From: Bradyrhizobium sp. ORS 285
GTDB lineage: Bacteria; Pseudomonadota; Alphaproteobacteria; Rhizobiales; Xanthobacteraceae
Direction: 5' to 3'
Assembly: GCF_900176205.1 (NCBI RefSeq)
Contig: NZ_LT859959.1
Coordinates: 6,035,001-6,099,000, forward strand
Length of the DNA stretch: 64,000 nucleotides
Below the pieces are notes generated by a model. That model was not told the DNA's origin. It made no database searches and saw only the letters and a program-made list of their open reading frames with translations. This document shows, one piece after another, positions 53,028 through 63,832 of the stretch; the stretch's first letter is position 1, and every line of letters begins with the position of its first letter. Made by a program: the position numbers and the translations under genes.

Positions 53028-53819
53028 TTACATCACGATGACCCTGGCGCCGACATTCACCCGGCCATAGAGGTCGATGACGTCCTCATTGCGCATCCGG
53101 ATACAGCCTGACGATACGTTGGTCCCGATCGTCCAGGGCTCGTTGGAGCCGTGAATGCGATACAGCGATGAGCCCAGATACATCGCGCGGGCGCCGAGCG
53201 GGTTCTGCGGCCCGCCCTCCATGTGCCGCGGCAGATCGGGCCGGCGCTGCAGCATCTCCGGCGGCGGCGTCCAGTCCGGCCATTCGCGCTTGGCCGAGAT
53301 GGTCTTCACGCCCGACCAGGTGAACCCCGGACGGCCGACGCCGATGCCATAGCGCAGCGCCGTGCCCTGCCCCTGCACAAGGTAGAGGAACTTGTTCGGT
53401 GTATCGATGACGATCGTGCCCGGCCTTTCTTTGCCGTCATAGTCAACGACCTGTTTCTCGTATTTCGGATCGAGCGGCCGCTGTGTCTGCTCATACGCCT
53501 CCTCGTCCGGATATCCCTGCTGGGGCGCAGTGCCCGGCATCGCCGGCTGCGTCCCGTAGGTGGACGGCTGCTGCTGATACATGGGTTGTTGCGGGGGCGG
53601 AGCGCCGCGGACGCCTTGCGGATCGCCGAACAGGAATTCGATGAAGCCGCCGCCCATCCGCGAGCGGTCGACATAGGCCGTGCGCACCGGCGCGGTCTGC
53701 TGCGGCGGGCCGCTATAGATCACCGTCGGCTGCTGAAATCCCTGGGCCGCAGCCCGATCCACACCGCAATAGAAGACGCATGCGCCGGCCAGCAGCGCTG
53801 TAGAGAATGATCTGAACAT
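53028..53819 (-). CDS. L,D-transpeptidase (YkuD domain)
   Basis: The enzyme forms 3-3 peptidoglycan cross-links or attaches outer-membrane proteins to peptidoglycan. The 263-residue precursor has a signal peptide (to about residue 25, RAAAQ), a Gln/Pro-rich linker (60-125) and a C-terminal YkuD domain with the active-site SxGCIRM and its upstream HGS. The catalytic Cys is present. ATG 53819 is preferred over an upstream longer start. The rhizobial family also includes enzymes that tether OM beta-barrels to peptidoglycan. Confidence 0.92.
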   Translation of the reverse strand: MFRSFSTALLAGACVFYCGVDRAAAQGFQQPTVIYSGPPQQTAPVRTAYVDRSRMGGGFIEFLFGDPQGVRGAPPPQQPMYQQQPSTYGTQPAMPGTAPQQGYPDEEAYEQTQRPLDPKYEKQVVDYDGKERPGTIVIDTPNKFLYLVQGQGTALRYGIGVGRPGFTWSGVKTISAKREWPDWTPPPEMLQRRPDLPRHMEGGPQNPLGARAMYLGSSLYRIHGSNEPWTIGTNVSSGCIRMRNEDVIDLYGRVNVGARVIVM

Positions 53820-54125
53820 CGACGTACTCTGTACTGTTTCGTCTGAAGGCTGTTCACCGCGCGTAGGCTGCAACGCCGCCGCTTATCGTCAATAAAGAGC
53901 AAAACCCGATCGCTTTGGTAAACACAGGGCTCGCCGGGATTCACCATCGCCGCAGGGGCGCGCTGATTTGATAGCTAGCGTTTATTTTGCGTGAAGGGCG
54001 CCGGCGCATGGTTAATAGGTCGTATCAGGCGCACGCGGGCGTTGCGCCGCCGCAGTTCCTGGCGTGAACGCGATGTTAAATAGCCACAGCGTAGAACTGA
54101 CCAAGCAAGAGGTCAGGGATATATC
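53820..54125. promoter_or_regulatory. Divergent promoter region of the L,D-transpeptidase and cheZ genes
   Basis: This 306-base region separates two divergent genes. It is relatively A/T-rich at 53885-53995 and contains GC-rich symmetric patches around 53940-54060, but no confident -35/-10 pair could be named. An in-frame SD (AGAGGTCAGGG) precedes cheZ. Confidence 0.4.
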
Positions 54126-54905
54126 ATGGCTGTTCGCAAGCGTTTCCGTATCGAAGAAGCAATCGTCGGCCATATGCCGGAGCCCGATTTTGTGGGTGGC
54201 GAGATCGGCCCCAATCACAAGGAAATCATGGACGAGCTCCGCGCCATCCGCGCCCAGATGGGCAATGCCATCCGGAGCGGCGGTAACAGCACGGCGGCTG
54301 CGGCCATCGAGGAATCCGCGCAACGCGAGGTCGCCGAAGCGCGCGCCCTGCTCGAGACCTACCGCGCGCAGATCGAACAGTGCGAGAAGCTGAAGGTCGA
54401 GCTCGACCTGATCCACGACGCCATCAACCGCACCAAGGGCGAGATCGCCACGCTTCACGCCAAGAGCTTCAACGGCGAGGAGATGGCCAAGGTCAATGGC
54501 GAGCTCGGCGCGGTCGTCGGCGGCACCGAACAGGCCACCCAGCAGATCCTCGAAGCCGCGGAGGCGATCGACCAGGCCGCCAGCGCGCTCGCCAAGGTCG
54601 ACTCCGCCGACCAGCAGAAGATCCTGAGCGAGGACATCCAGGAGCGCGTGGTCTCGATCTTCGAGGCCTGCAACTTCCAGGACCTCACCGGCCAGCGCAT
54701 CAACAAGGTCATGACCACCATGAAGTTCATCGAGCACCACATCGTGGTGATGATGGACATCTGGGGCGGCGTCGACGCCATCAAGGCGCATGTGCCGCCG
54801 ATCGTCGACACCCGCGAGGGCGACGCCAGGCTGCTGAACGGCCCGAAGGCCGAAGGCGATGTCGGTCACGCCTCGCAGGACGACATCGACGCGCTGTTCA
54901 ACTGA
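54126..54905 (+). CDS. cheZ: CheZ-type CheY-P phosphatase with FliM-like tail
   Basis: CheZ accelerates dephosphorylation of CheY-P. The 259-residue helical protein has a long coiled-coil (about 55-175) and the motif FQDLTGQ at residues 184-190; D186 and Q190 correspond to catalytic D143 and Q147 of E. coli CheZ. The last residues SQDDIDALFN resemble the N-terminal CheY-binding peptide of FliM (LSQDEIDALL) and the CheY-binding helix of CheZ. The only CheY in the window is at 5427. Whether it serves chemotaxis or another CheY-like protein is uncertain. Confidence 0.83.
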   Translation: MAVRKRFRIEEAIVGHMPEPDFVGGEIGPNHKEIMDELRAIRAQMGNAIRSGGNSTAAAAIEESAQREVAEARALLETYRAQIEQCEKLKVELDLIHDAINRTKGEIATLHAKSFNGEEMAKVNGELGAVVGGTEQATQQILEAAEAIDQAASALAKVDSADQQKILSEDIQERVVSIFEACNFQDLTGQRINKVMTTMKFIEHHIVVMMDIWGGVDAIKAHVPPIVDTREGDARLLNGPKAEGDVGHASQDDIDALFN

Positions 54906-54930
54906 GCGGCCTCCGCGTCTCACACCAAAC

Positions 54931-54959
54931 AAAAACGCCGGCGTTCCGCCGGCGTTTTT
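54931..54959. terminator. Bidirectional terminator after cheZ
   Basis: The stem ACGCCGGCG/CGCCGGCGT is flanked by A5 on the left and T5 on the right and lies between convergent cheZ and lipoprotein genes. It is symmetrical and should work in both directions. Confidence 0.88.
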
Positions 54960-54995
54960 CGTTTGCCTCGTCGGTTCTGACCGAGCGACCGGACC

Positions 54996-55505
54996 TCAGG
55001 CCCGCGGTCCGCAGCGGACATACACCATGGTCTGGTAGCGGGTCGCCGCATCCTTGTCGACGAAGCGGGTGATCAGCACCCTTCCGTCGAACGAGACCAC
55101 CTCGCGGTCCTGCTCGCCGCCGGGAGGGCCGGCGGGGCCGATGTAGTTCTTGCCGCCGGCCGAGCCCTTCAGGCGCAGTTCCTGCGGGGTCGCCTGGTCG
55201 GCCAGATGCATGATGACGCCGCCGGACGTGCCTGCCCCGATGACATAAGGCTGCTTGCACTGCGCCAGCGCCATCTTCTCGGTCCGCGGCCGGTCGTTGG
55301 GATTGTTGTAGGCGGCGAGGCCCCATTTGCCGACGAGATCCTCAGCCCGGATCGTCGCTGGAACCTCGGGCTCCACAGCCACCTCGGGCGGCGCAGGGCT
55401 GGAAGGCGAGAGGTTGAAGCCGCCGCCGCACGCTCCCAGCAGCATTGTGAGCGCTGACGCGATCGCGAGATTGGCAACCGGCCGCGCGCACCGTGAACTC
55501 GTCAT
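54996..55505 (-). CDS. Lipoprotein of unknown function
   Basis: The 169-residue precursor has a signal peptide ending in the lipobox LLGAC (Cys26), so it is processed by LspA and anchored by acyl chains. The mature protein starts with a Gly/Pro/Ser-rich linker followed by a small beta-rich domain (LVGKWGLAAYNNPNDR ... VYVRCGPR). The WGLAAY opening resembles AprI/protease-inhibitor-type folds loosely, but I do not assign it. The next gene to the right is groES, divergent. Confidence 0.82.
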   Translation of the reverse strand: MTSSRCARPVANLAIASALTMLLGACGGGFNLSPSSPAPPEVAVEPEVPATIRAEDLVGKWGLAAYNNPNDRPRTEKMALAQCKQPYVIGAGTSGGVIMHLADQATPQELRLKGSAGGKNYIGPAGPPGGEQDREVVSFDGRVLITRFVDKDAATRYQTMVYVRCGPRA

Positions 55506-55683
55506 GGCATCCCCTTAGGAACAAGATCATGGCTGCCCCGTCCGGCAACCAAGCGCAAAACGCGCATCAGAGCAATGACGTCGGATGACGACGCCGCTCC
55601 ACTAACATGTCTGGCCAAGGACAGCATCCCCTAAGACAGCATCCCCTGATAGCCTCAAGAAGGGCTTAACCGCCCGCCTTTGC

Positions 55684-55712
55684 TTGACAGGAACAGCGCC
55701 AAGCCATATTTC
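55684..55712 (+). promoter_or_regulatory. Predicted -35/-10 promoter of groESL
   Basis: TTGACA at 55684-55689 and TATTTC at 55707-55712 are separated by 17 bases, a good housekeeping (sigma-70-type) promoter for this group. The CIRCE element starts 12 bases further on and so covers the start of transcription. Confidence 0.7.
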
Positions 55713-55724
55713 CGGCAGCGGTCT

Positions 55725-55751
55725 TTAGCACTCGGAGGGCAGGATTGCTAA
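55725..55751. promoter_or_regulatory. CIRCE operator (HrcA binding site) of groESL
   Basis: TTAGCACTC, nine bases, GATTGCTAA. The consensus is TTAGCACTC-N9-GAGTGCTAA, so the left arm is perfect and the right arm has a single mismatch (T for G at its third base). It lies between the promoter and the groES start. HrcA should repress groESL here and release after heat shock. The hrcA gene is not in this window. Confidence 0.85.
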
Positions 55752-55863
55752 GTCCGCGAGTCAGTTGGTGCCGAGTCGATTGGTGCCAAGTGGGCGCTAA
55801 ATATGGCCGCATTCAGATTTCCTCCGACACCAACCTACCGAAGCACCCCCAAAGGGATCCGTC

Positions 55864-57937
<2,074 letters not shown>

Positions 57938-57979
57938 GCCCAAGCACCCGTCACCAAGCCTCCATCACCAAGACTTCAG

Positions 57980-58008
57980 GAAGGCCGCCTCCGGGCGGCC
58001 TTCTTTTT
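57980..58008 (+). terminator. Terminator of the groESL operon
   Basis: The stem GAAGGCCGCC/GGGCGGCCTTC with a three-base loop runs into T5. It lies 43 bases after the groEL stop. Confidence 0.88.
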
Positions 58009-58090
58009 GGCGGAGTGTCCCGATGGGGGTGCAGTGATGGCCGATTGGCGCTACAGCTAGCGCCGATTCCGCTCCCACAAGGATTTTCAG

Positions 58091-59284
58091 ATGCGCGCTA
58101 TTTTGCTTGCGTTGGCCGTGATTGCAGCGGCCGCGCCGGAACTCGGTTGGGCCCAGAGCAAGAGCGGGACCAAGGCCGCCCCCGCCGTCGAGACACGCTA
58201 TTTCACCGCGATCGACGGCCTGATGGACGGCAATGCCGACGTGATCCTGAAGGAGACGCGCCAGGGCAAGACCGTCACCGCGGCCACGCTCGACGTCTGC
58301 TATCCCGTCGCCAAGAACTCGGACCGCAAGGACCGCTTCGTCGTCAGCCTCACCGTCAACGGCCAGACCCTCACCGGCGCGACCCAGAGCAACGGCGCCA
58401 AGGAGCCGGTCACGGTGAAGCTGACCCGCAAGCCGACCGGCGACAATTTCGAGTTCCGCGGTCAGATCACGATCGGCAAGACGGTCACCGAGGTGGCGTC
58501 GACCGACAACTCCGACGTCAGCGAGAAGGAGTTCCAGGAGAGCCAGTCGAGCGACGACGGCATCAGCGCGCAACCGAAGGACTTCACCGATGTTTCGCCC
58601 GAGGCGGTCTCCGTCCGCCTCAAGCTCGATGCGGTCGCCGACTTCCTGAAGAGCCTGAAGGGCGAGAACGTCGAGGTCTCGCTGTCGAGCTTGATCGTGG
58701 GCTGTGATGCGCTCCGCGCCGGCGAACAGACCGTCAGCATGACCGTCGATCCGGAACGCGCCGGCGCGCTGATCGCGAAGGCTCGCGCCACGACCGGCGC
58801 CGTCACCGCCGGCTGGACGGCCGGCACCGTCGAGATGGACCGCACCATCCGCTTCGCAGCCGGCGAATGGCGCGATGGCGACAAGATCAACAAGGACAAG
58901 CTCGCGGGCGCGATCTCCGACGTGCTGGCCAAGACCTACAACGCCAAGCCGACCAGCGCGGCCTGGAACCCGGTGACGGGCAAGCTGAAGCTGACGTTGA
59001 AGCGGCCGAGCCAGCTGATGCCCTCCCTCGAGCTCACCGACGTCATCGAGGTCACCGGCCTCGTCTCGCCGGACAAGCCCGGCGGCGCCGACGCGCTGGT
59101 CCTGTGGATCAGCAGCCCGACGACGACCACCGTGGACGAAGCCTCCGCGGCCAAGCTCATCCTGTCGGATGAATCATCCGGCGACGAGGAAAGCGACACC
59201 CGCGACGATGGCGGTGCAATCGAAGAGCTTGCGAAGGCCTTCAAGGCCAAGCGCTGGGACGCCGACAACTCGGTCTGGAAGTAA
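58091..59284 (+). CDS. Secreted protein of unknown function
   Basis: The 397-residue precursor has a Sec signal peptide ending near residue 21 (LGWAQ). The mature part is soluble and rich in beta strands, contains two isolated cysteines (VCYPV, GCDAL) that could form a disulfide, and ends in an acidic linker and an AKRWDADNSVW end. Two segments with a similar TxTKLKLTLKR pattern suggest possible duplicated lobes, but this is weak. It has no recognised family. It starts 82 bases after the groESL terminator and belongs to its own unit. Confidence 0.78.
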   Translation: MRAILLALAVIAAAAPELGWAQSKSGTKAAPAVETRYFTAIDGLMDGNADVILKETRQGKTVTAATLDVCYPVAKNSDRKDRFVVSLTVNGQTLTGATQSNGAKEPVTVKLTRKPTGDNFEFRGQITIGKTVTEVASTDNSDVSEKEFQESQSSDDGISAQPKDFTDVSPEAVSVRLKLDAVADFLKSLKGENVEVSLSSLIVGCDALRAGEQTVSMTVDPERAGALIAKARATTGAVTAGWTAGTVEMDRTIRFAAGEWRDGDKINKDKLAGAISDVLAKTYNAKPTSAAWNPVTGKLKLTLKRPSQLMPSLELTDVIEVTGLVSPDKPGGADALVLWISSPTTTTVDEASAAKLILSDESSGDEESDTRDDGGAIEELAKAFKAKRWDADNSVWK

Positions 59285-59321
59285 GGCGAGCCACGAGGGC
59301 AGGCGCCGCGATCTCCGCTCT

Positions 59322-59477
59322 CCACCCTCCCCTGGAGGGGGAGGGTCGATCGCACGCGAAGCGGGCGAGCGGGGTGGGGTGAGCCGCGGGCGCCGGTGTG
59401 GGTGGAGAGATCACCCCACCCCGGCTCATACGCGCTTCGCGCCTATGAGCCGACCCTCCCCCTCCAGGGGAGGGTGA
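59322..59477. repeat. Inverted repeat with CCTCCCCTGGAGGGG arms
   Basis: Arms CCACCCTCCCCTGGAGGGGG and the inverse CCCCCTCCAGGGGAGGGT enclose a stretch with two further inverted segments (GGGGTGGGGTGA/TCACCCCACCCC). The composition resembles the element at 22978. It fills the 249-base gap before the META-like gene. Confidence 0.72.
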
Positions 59478-59533
59478 CAGTGGGGCCTCCACTTCGATGA
59501 TGCGTCACTACGACTAGAAGCGGCGGTCTCTAC

Positions 59534-59935
59534 TCAATTCGTATTCAGCCGGAAGCGCAGCGTCTTCGGCCCGATGAAGGTGATCAAATCGCCCTGGCGC
59601 TTCCAGTTCGTTGCCGCGCTCAGCGCGGCAATGAGCTCATCGTCGGCCTGGGCGCGCGCGGCCGGGCAGTTGCGATCCTCGATGGTGCTGGGGATGAACA
59701 CGATGGTGTTGCCGGCAACCGAGAACTGCCCCTTGCCGCCCTTGCACCAGAGCTCCAGCACGGTCTCGCCGTGATCGCCGATGTCGAGGTCCGGCACCCG
59801 CTTCGACCCGGGCTGCGGCAGCGCGTCCAGCGTCATTTCCATGCCGAACGGAAACTCCTCAGCCGCAACCACCGGCCCACCTGACAGCAACAAGGCTGCG
59901 ACCACGCTGGCAACGGCCCGCTTCACAACTCGCAT
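59534..59935 (-). CDS. Secreted META/HslJ-like protein
   Basis: The 133-residue precursor has a signal peptide (to about residue 24, VVAAE) and a mature domain ending in LITFIGPKTLRFRLNTN, a pattern typical of META (HslJ-type) domains. A cysteine pair (LELWCKGG and DRNCPAAR) may form a disulfide. The ATG at 59935 has the SD GAGAGGGAAG. META-domain proteins are envelope proteins of mostly unknown role; the family assignment here is tentative. Confidence 0.68.
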   Translation of the reverse strand: MRVVKRAVASVVAALLLSGGPVVAAEEFPFGMEMTLDALPQPGSKRVPDLDIGDHGETVLELWCKGGKGQFSVAGNTIVFIPSTIEDRNCPAARAQADDELIAALSAATNWKRQGDLITFIGPKTLRFRLNTN

Positions 59936-60035
59936 CTTCCCTCTCGATCGATCATCACGCGACGAGCCGGCCTTGTAGGCGATCGACTCGATGGCTGCCA
60001 GCACGGCTCCCGCACAATTGTGTTCCAAACATAGC

Positions 60036-60069
60036 AAACCCCGCGTCGCCCAGGCGACGCGGGGTTTTT
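60036..60069. terminator. Perfect 14-bp hairpin terminator before lactate permease gene end
   Basis: AACCCCGCGTCGCC and its inverse copy around a CA loop form one of the most stable hairpins in the window, followed by T5 on the plus strand and a shorter T run on the minus strand. It is 17 bases past the stop of the lactate permease gene, and so probably terminates that gene. Confidence 0.82.
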
Positions 60070-60085
60070 GTCGCAGGCGATGGTG

Positions 60086-61750
60086 TTACTTCAGCACCAT
60101 CGCCGTGAACGGATAGACATAGGCCTGCAAGGTCACGAACAAGCCGACGAGACAGGCCAGCACGATCGAGTGCAGGAAGACGTAGCGCAGGATCGAGCTT
60201 TCATGGCCGTACCAGTTGGTGGCGGTCGAGGCGACGACGATCGATTGCGCGTCGATCATCTTGCCCATCACGCCGCCCGAGGAGTTGGCGGCGGCCATCA
60301 GCACCGGCGACAGGCCGATCTGCTCGGACGTGATCTTCTGCAGATTGCCGAACAGCACGTTCGACGCCGTGTCAGATCCCGTCAGCGCCACGCCCAGCCA
60401 GCCGAGCAAGGTGCCGAAGAAGGGATACAGCACGCCGGTCGCGGCGAAGGCGAGGCCGAGCGTGGCGTCGACGCCGGAGAGCCGCGTCAGCGTGCCGATC
60501 GCGAGCATCGCCGAGATCGTGATCAGCGAGATCGCGCAGAGGCGGATGGTGCGGCCATATTCGGCGATCAGCTTGCCCGGTCCGACGCCCATCAGGAAGC
60601 CGGAGATGATCGCCGCGATCAGCATGCCGGTGCCGGTAAAGCTCAGATAGGTGAACGAGAACACCGCACCCTCGGGCATCGGCTTGGCGGCCACCGGCGG
60701 GATCTTGTTGATCAGCTTGTCGAGCTCGGGCACCGGATAGCTCCAGGCGAAGTTCGCGTTCGCCCAGGCCTTGAAGGCGCCGTTGCCCCAAATCAGCATG
60801 ATCACGCAGACGATGATCCAGGGCAGCAGCGCGCCCCAGAGCTCGGCCTGCGTCAGGGGCGTGCGGTCGAGCGGCTTTGCCGCCGCCATCGTCGCTGCCG
60901 ATTCGTCACGGCCGCGCAACGCCGGCGACAGCCATAGCTGCTTCGGCTGCCAGACCTTCAGGAACAGGATCAGCGCGCCCATCGAGATCAGCGAGGCGCC
61001 GATGTCGACGATCCACGGATTGATGTAGTTCGAGATCAGGAACTGCGGCACGGCGAAAGAGACGGCGGTGACCAGGATGGCCGGCCAGACGTCCTTCATG
61101 CCCTTCCAGCCCGCGAACGCCCAGATCACCCAGAACGGCACGATCAGCGAGAACACCGGCAATTGCCGGCCGACCATGGCGCCGAGGATGTAGGGATCGA
61201 TGCCGGTGACCGAGGCGAGGCCCTGGATCGGCGTGCCCAATGCGCCATAGGCGACCGGCGCGGTGTTGGCGATCAGCGACAGGCCGGAGGCCGCGAGCGG
61301 CGAGAAGCCCAGCCCGATGAGCACGGCGCCGGTGATCGCCACCGGGGTGCCGAAGCCTGACGCGCCCTCGAAGAACGCGCCGAACGAGAACGCAACCAGC
61401 AGCAGCTGCAGCCGGCGGTCTTCCGTGACGCCGCCGATCGCCCGCTTCAACAGCTCGAAGCGCCCGGTCGAGACCGTGACCTGATACAGGAAGATGACGT
61501 TCAGCACGATCCAGCCGATCGGGAAGAAGCCGGTGACGACGCCGAGAAACGTCGCGCGGATCGACATGTTGGCCGGCATCGTGAAGACGAAGATCGTGAT
61601 GATGTTGGTCAGGATCACCGCGATGATCGCGGCGATATGCGCCTTCACCTTGCCGCTGGCGATCAGCACCAGCAGCGTCACCACGGGTATGGCGGCAGCC
61701 AGCGTCGACAGCGCCGGGCTCCCCAACGGGTCGTAGATTTGATTCCACAT
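60086..61750 (-). CDS. lldP: L-lactate permease
   Basis: A proton-coupled lactate (and glycolate) transporter of 554 residues with about 13-14 predicted membrane helices. Family features include MWNQIYDPLG at the start, FGAFFEGASGFGTPVAITGA and GLAFAATGVLYPFFGTLLGWLG, and the SDTASNVLFGNLQ segment near the end. The ATG at 61750 has a G-rich SD. No lactate dehydrogenase gene is adjacent, so regulation with lactate metabolism cannot be read from context. Confidence 0.93.
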   Translation of the reverse strand: MWNQIYDPLGSPALSTLAAAIPVVTLLVLIASGKVKAHIAAIIAVILTNIITIFVFTMPANMSIRATFLGVVTGFFPIGWIVLNVIFLYQVTVSTGRFELLKRAIGGVTEDRRLQLLLVAFSFGAFFEGASGFGTPVAITGAVLIGLGFSPLAASGLSLIANTAPVAYGALGTPIQGLASVTGIDPYILGAMVGRQLPVFSLIVPFWVIWAFAGWKGMKDVWPAILVTAVSFAVPQFLISNYINPWIVDIGASLISMGALILFLKVWQPKQLWLSPALRGRDESAATMAAAKPLDRTPLTQAELWGALLPWIIVCVIMLIWGNGAFKAWANANFAWSYPVPELDKLINKIPPVAAKPMPEGAVFSFTYLSFTGTGMLIAAIISGFLMGVGPGKLIAEYGRTIRLCAISLITISAMLAIGTLTRLSGVDATLGLAFAATGVLYPFFGTLLGWLGVALTGSDTASNVLFGNLQKITSEQIGLSPVLMAAANSSGGVMGKMIDAQSIVVASTATNWYGHESSILRYVFLHSIVLACLVGLFVTLQAYVYPFTAMVLK

Positions 61751-62071
61751 CGTGACGTCTCCCCCCAATTGTTGTTGTTGGACCCGGTCCGGCGGGGCGG
61801 ATCAGGTCTGTCTGATCCGGCGCCAGGCCCGACAGGACGGCCCAAAAACCAGATCACAAACGCGGCAACGCCCCACTCTGCTCAAATTCTCGCGAAATCT
61901 GGCAGCGGCCACGGTGCCTCTTGTATGCAGCATGCTACGGTTTGCCGCATATGACCGACAAGCCGGTGGTCGCCGGGCCCCTTACGACTTTCGTCTAGAC
62001 AGGCCTCCCAGGATACGGAATTCTCGTTCCGCCCCAGCCTGTTAAGCCCTTTTTTCAGGAGCAGCCTCTCT
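61751..62071. other. 321-base divergent intergenic region with a short inverted repeat
   Basis: The region separates lldP and the ABC transporter gene. GGATCAG and its inverse copy CTGATCC (61799-61818) form a 7-bp inverted repeat, 50 bases upstream of the lldP start, which could be an operator. No -35/-10 could be named with confidence and no gene is seen. Confidence 0.4.
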
Positions 62072-63832
62072 GTGAACAATTTGCGCTCGACCCTCGCCAT
62101 CGTGTGGCGGATCGCCATTCCCTACTTCCGCTCCGAGGACAAGGTCGCCGGCCGCATCCTGCTCGCCGCCGTCATCGCCATCGAGCTCGCCCTGGTCGCG
62201 ATCGATGTGCTGGTGAACCAGTGGCAGAACCGGTTCTACAACGCGCTGCAGGAATACAATTGGAACAGCTTCATCTGGGAGATCGGCGTCTTCGCCGTGC
62301 TCGCGACCACCTTCATCGTGCTCGCGATCTACCAGCTCTATCTCAATCAGTGGCTGCAGATCCGCTGGCGGCGGTGGCTGACCGAGACCTATATGCGGCA
62401 TTGGCTCAGCAACGCCAACCACTACCGCATGCAGCTCAAGGGCGACGCGGCTGACAACCCCGACCAGCGCATCGCCGACGACGTGAAGCAGTTCGTCGAG
62501 CAGACCCTCTACATTACGGTCAATCTGCTCAGCTCGGTCGTGACACTGGCCTCTTTCGTGGTCATCCTCTGGGGCCTCTCGGAAGCGGCGCCGCTCACGC
62601 TGTTCGGCATGGAGTACAACATTCCCGGCTATCTGGTCTGGGCGGCGCTCATCTACGCGATCGCCGGCACTGCGCTGACCCATTGGATCGGATCGCCGCT
62701 GGTCAACCTCAATTTCGAGCAGCAGCGCTTCGAGGCCGATTTCCGCTTCAACCTGGTGCGCGTGCGCGAGAACTCCGAGCAGATCGCGCTGCTGCGCGGC
62801 GAGTCTGCCGAACATGATCTGCTCTCGAACCGGTACGGCCGCGTCGTGCAGAACTGGTATCAGATCATGACCCGGACCAAGCGGCTGACGGCGGTGACGA
62901 GCGGCTACTCGCAGGTCGCCACGATCTTTCCCTACGTCATCGTCGCGCCGGCCTATTTCGCCAAGAAGGTCCAGCTCGGCGGCATGATGCAGACCGCGTC
63001 GGCGTTTTCGAGCGTGCAGCGCGCGCTGTCGTTCTTCGTGAACACCTACCGCACCCTCGCCGACTGGCGCTCGACAGTCGCCCGTCTCGACGGGTTCGAG
63101 ATGTCGATCGCGAGCGCCGTCACGCTCTCGGGCGAGCCGCAGACGATCGATGTCGTCAGCCATGCCGGTGACAGCATCGAGCTCGCCCAGCTGCTGCTCA
63201 AGCTGCCGAACGGCCTGCCGCTGATCGCGGCCGACGGCTTCAGCTTCAAGAGCAACCAGAGCATGCTGCTCACCGGCCCGTCCGGCGCCGGCAAGTCGAC
63301 GCTGTTCCGCGCCATTGCCGGGGTCTGGCCGTTCGGCAGCGGCGCGATCAGCGTGCCCGGCCATGCCAAGCTGATGATGCTGCCGCAGCGGCCCTACTTC
63401 CCGATCGGCGCGCTGCAGACGGCGGTCGTCTATCCCGCCGCGCCCGACGCCTTCAGTCCGGAGCAGGTCAAGGACGCCCTGGTGGCGGTCGGCCTGCCGC
63501 TGCTGGCGGAGCGGCTGGACGAGGAGGCGCATTGGAATCGCATGCTGTCGCTCGGCGAGCAGCAGCGGCTCGGAATCGCCCGCGCGCTGCTGCATCAGCC
63601 TCAATTTCTGTTCCTGGACGAGGCCACGGCGTCGCTGGACGAGCCGAGCGAGGCCCGGCTCTACCGCGCCATCGCCGAGCGCCTGCCGCAAACCACCGTC
63701 GTCTCGATCGGCCACCGCTCGACGCTGCACGACTTCCACGACCGCAAGGTCGAGCTCGTTCGCGACGGCGACCGGTTCTCGCTGCGGCCGACCGGTCAGG
63801 CCGCGGATGCCCCGGCGGGTGGCGCCGAGTAG
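62072..63832 (+). CDS. SbmA/BacA-like ABC transporter (fused membrane and ATPase domains)
   Basis: The 586-residue protein has a SbmA/BacA-type membrane domain with about six helices over residues 1-350 (VNQWQNRFYNALQ is a family hallmark), then an ATPase domain with Walker A GPSGAGKST, signature LSLGEQQRLGIARA and Walker B FLFLDEATASLD. SbmA/BacA lack the ATPase; fusions such as BclA of Bradyrhizobium and YddA have it. BclA is needed for tolerance of antimicrobial plant NCR peptides; a peptide-transport role is possible, but B12-type transport is another. The GTG start at 62072 has the SD AGGAG. Confidence 0.88.
   Translation: MNNLRSTLAIVWRIAIPYFRSEDKVAGRILLAAVIAIELALVAIDVLVNQWQNRFYNALQEYNWNSFIWEIGVFAVLATTFIVLAIYQLYLNQWLQIRWRRWLTETYMRHWLSNANHYRMQLKGDAADNPDQRIADDVKQFVEQTLYITVNLLSSVVTLASFVVILWGLSEAAPLTLFGMEYNIPGYLVWAALIYAIAGTALTHWIGSPLVNLNFEQQRFEADFRFNLVRVRENSEQIALLRGESAEHDLLSNRYGRVVQNWYQIMTRTKRLTAVTSGYSQVATIFPYVIVAPAYFAKKVQLGGMMQTASAFSSVQRALSFFVNTYRTLADWRSTVARLDGFEMSIASAVTLSGEPQTIDVVSHAGDSIELAQLLLKLPNGLPLIAADGFSFKSNQSMLLTGPSGAGKSTLFRAIAGVWPFGSGAISVPGHAKLMMLPQRPYFPIGALQTAVVYPAAPDAFSPEQVKDALVAVGLPLLAERLDEEAHWNRMLSLGEQQRLGIARALLHQPQFLFLDEATASLDEPSEARLYRAIAERLPQTTVVSIGHRSTLHDFHDRKVELVRDGDRFSLRPTGQAADAPAGGAE

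Noticed and set aside
61799..61818. Operator for a lactate-responsive GntR-type regulator
   Set aside because: The inverted repeat GGATCAG-N6-CTGATCC does not match the known LldR-type TGGT/ACCA operator and no regulator gene is nearby, so it is kept only as a candidate site.
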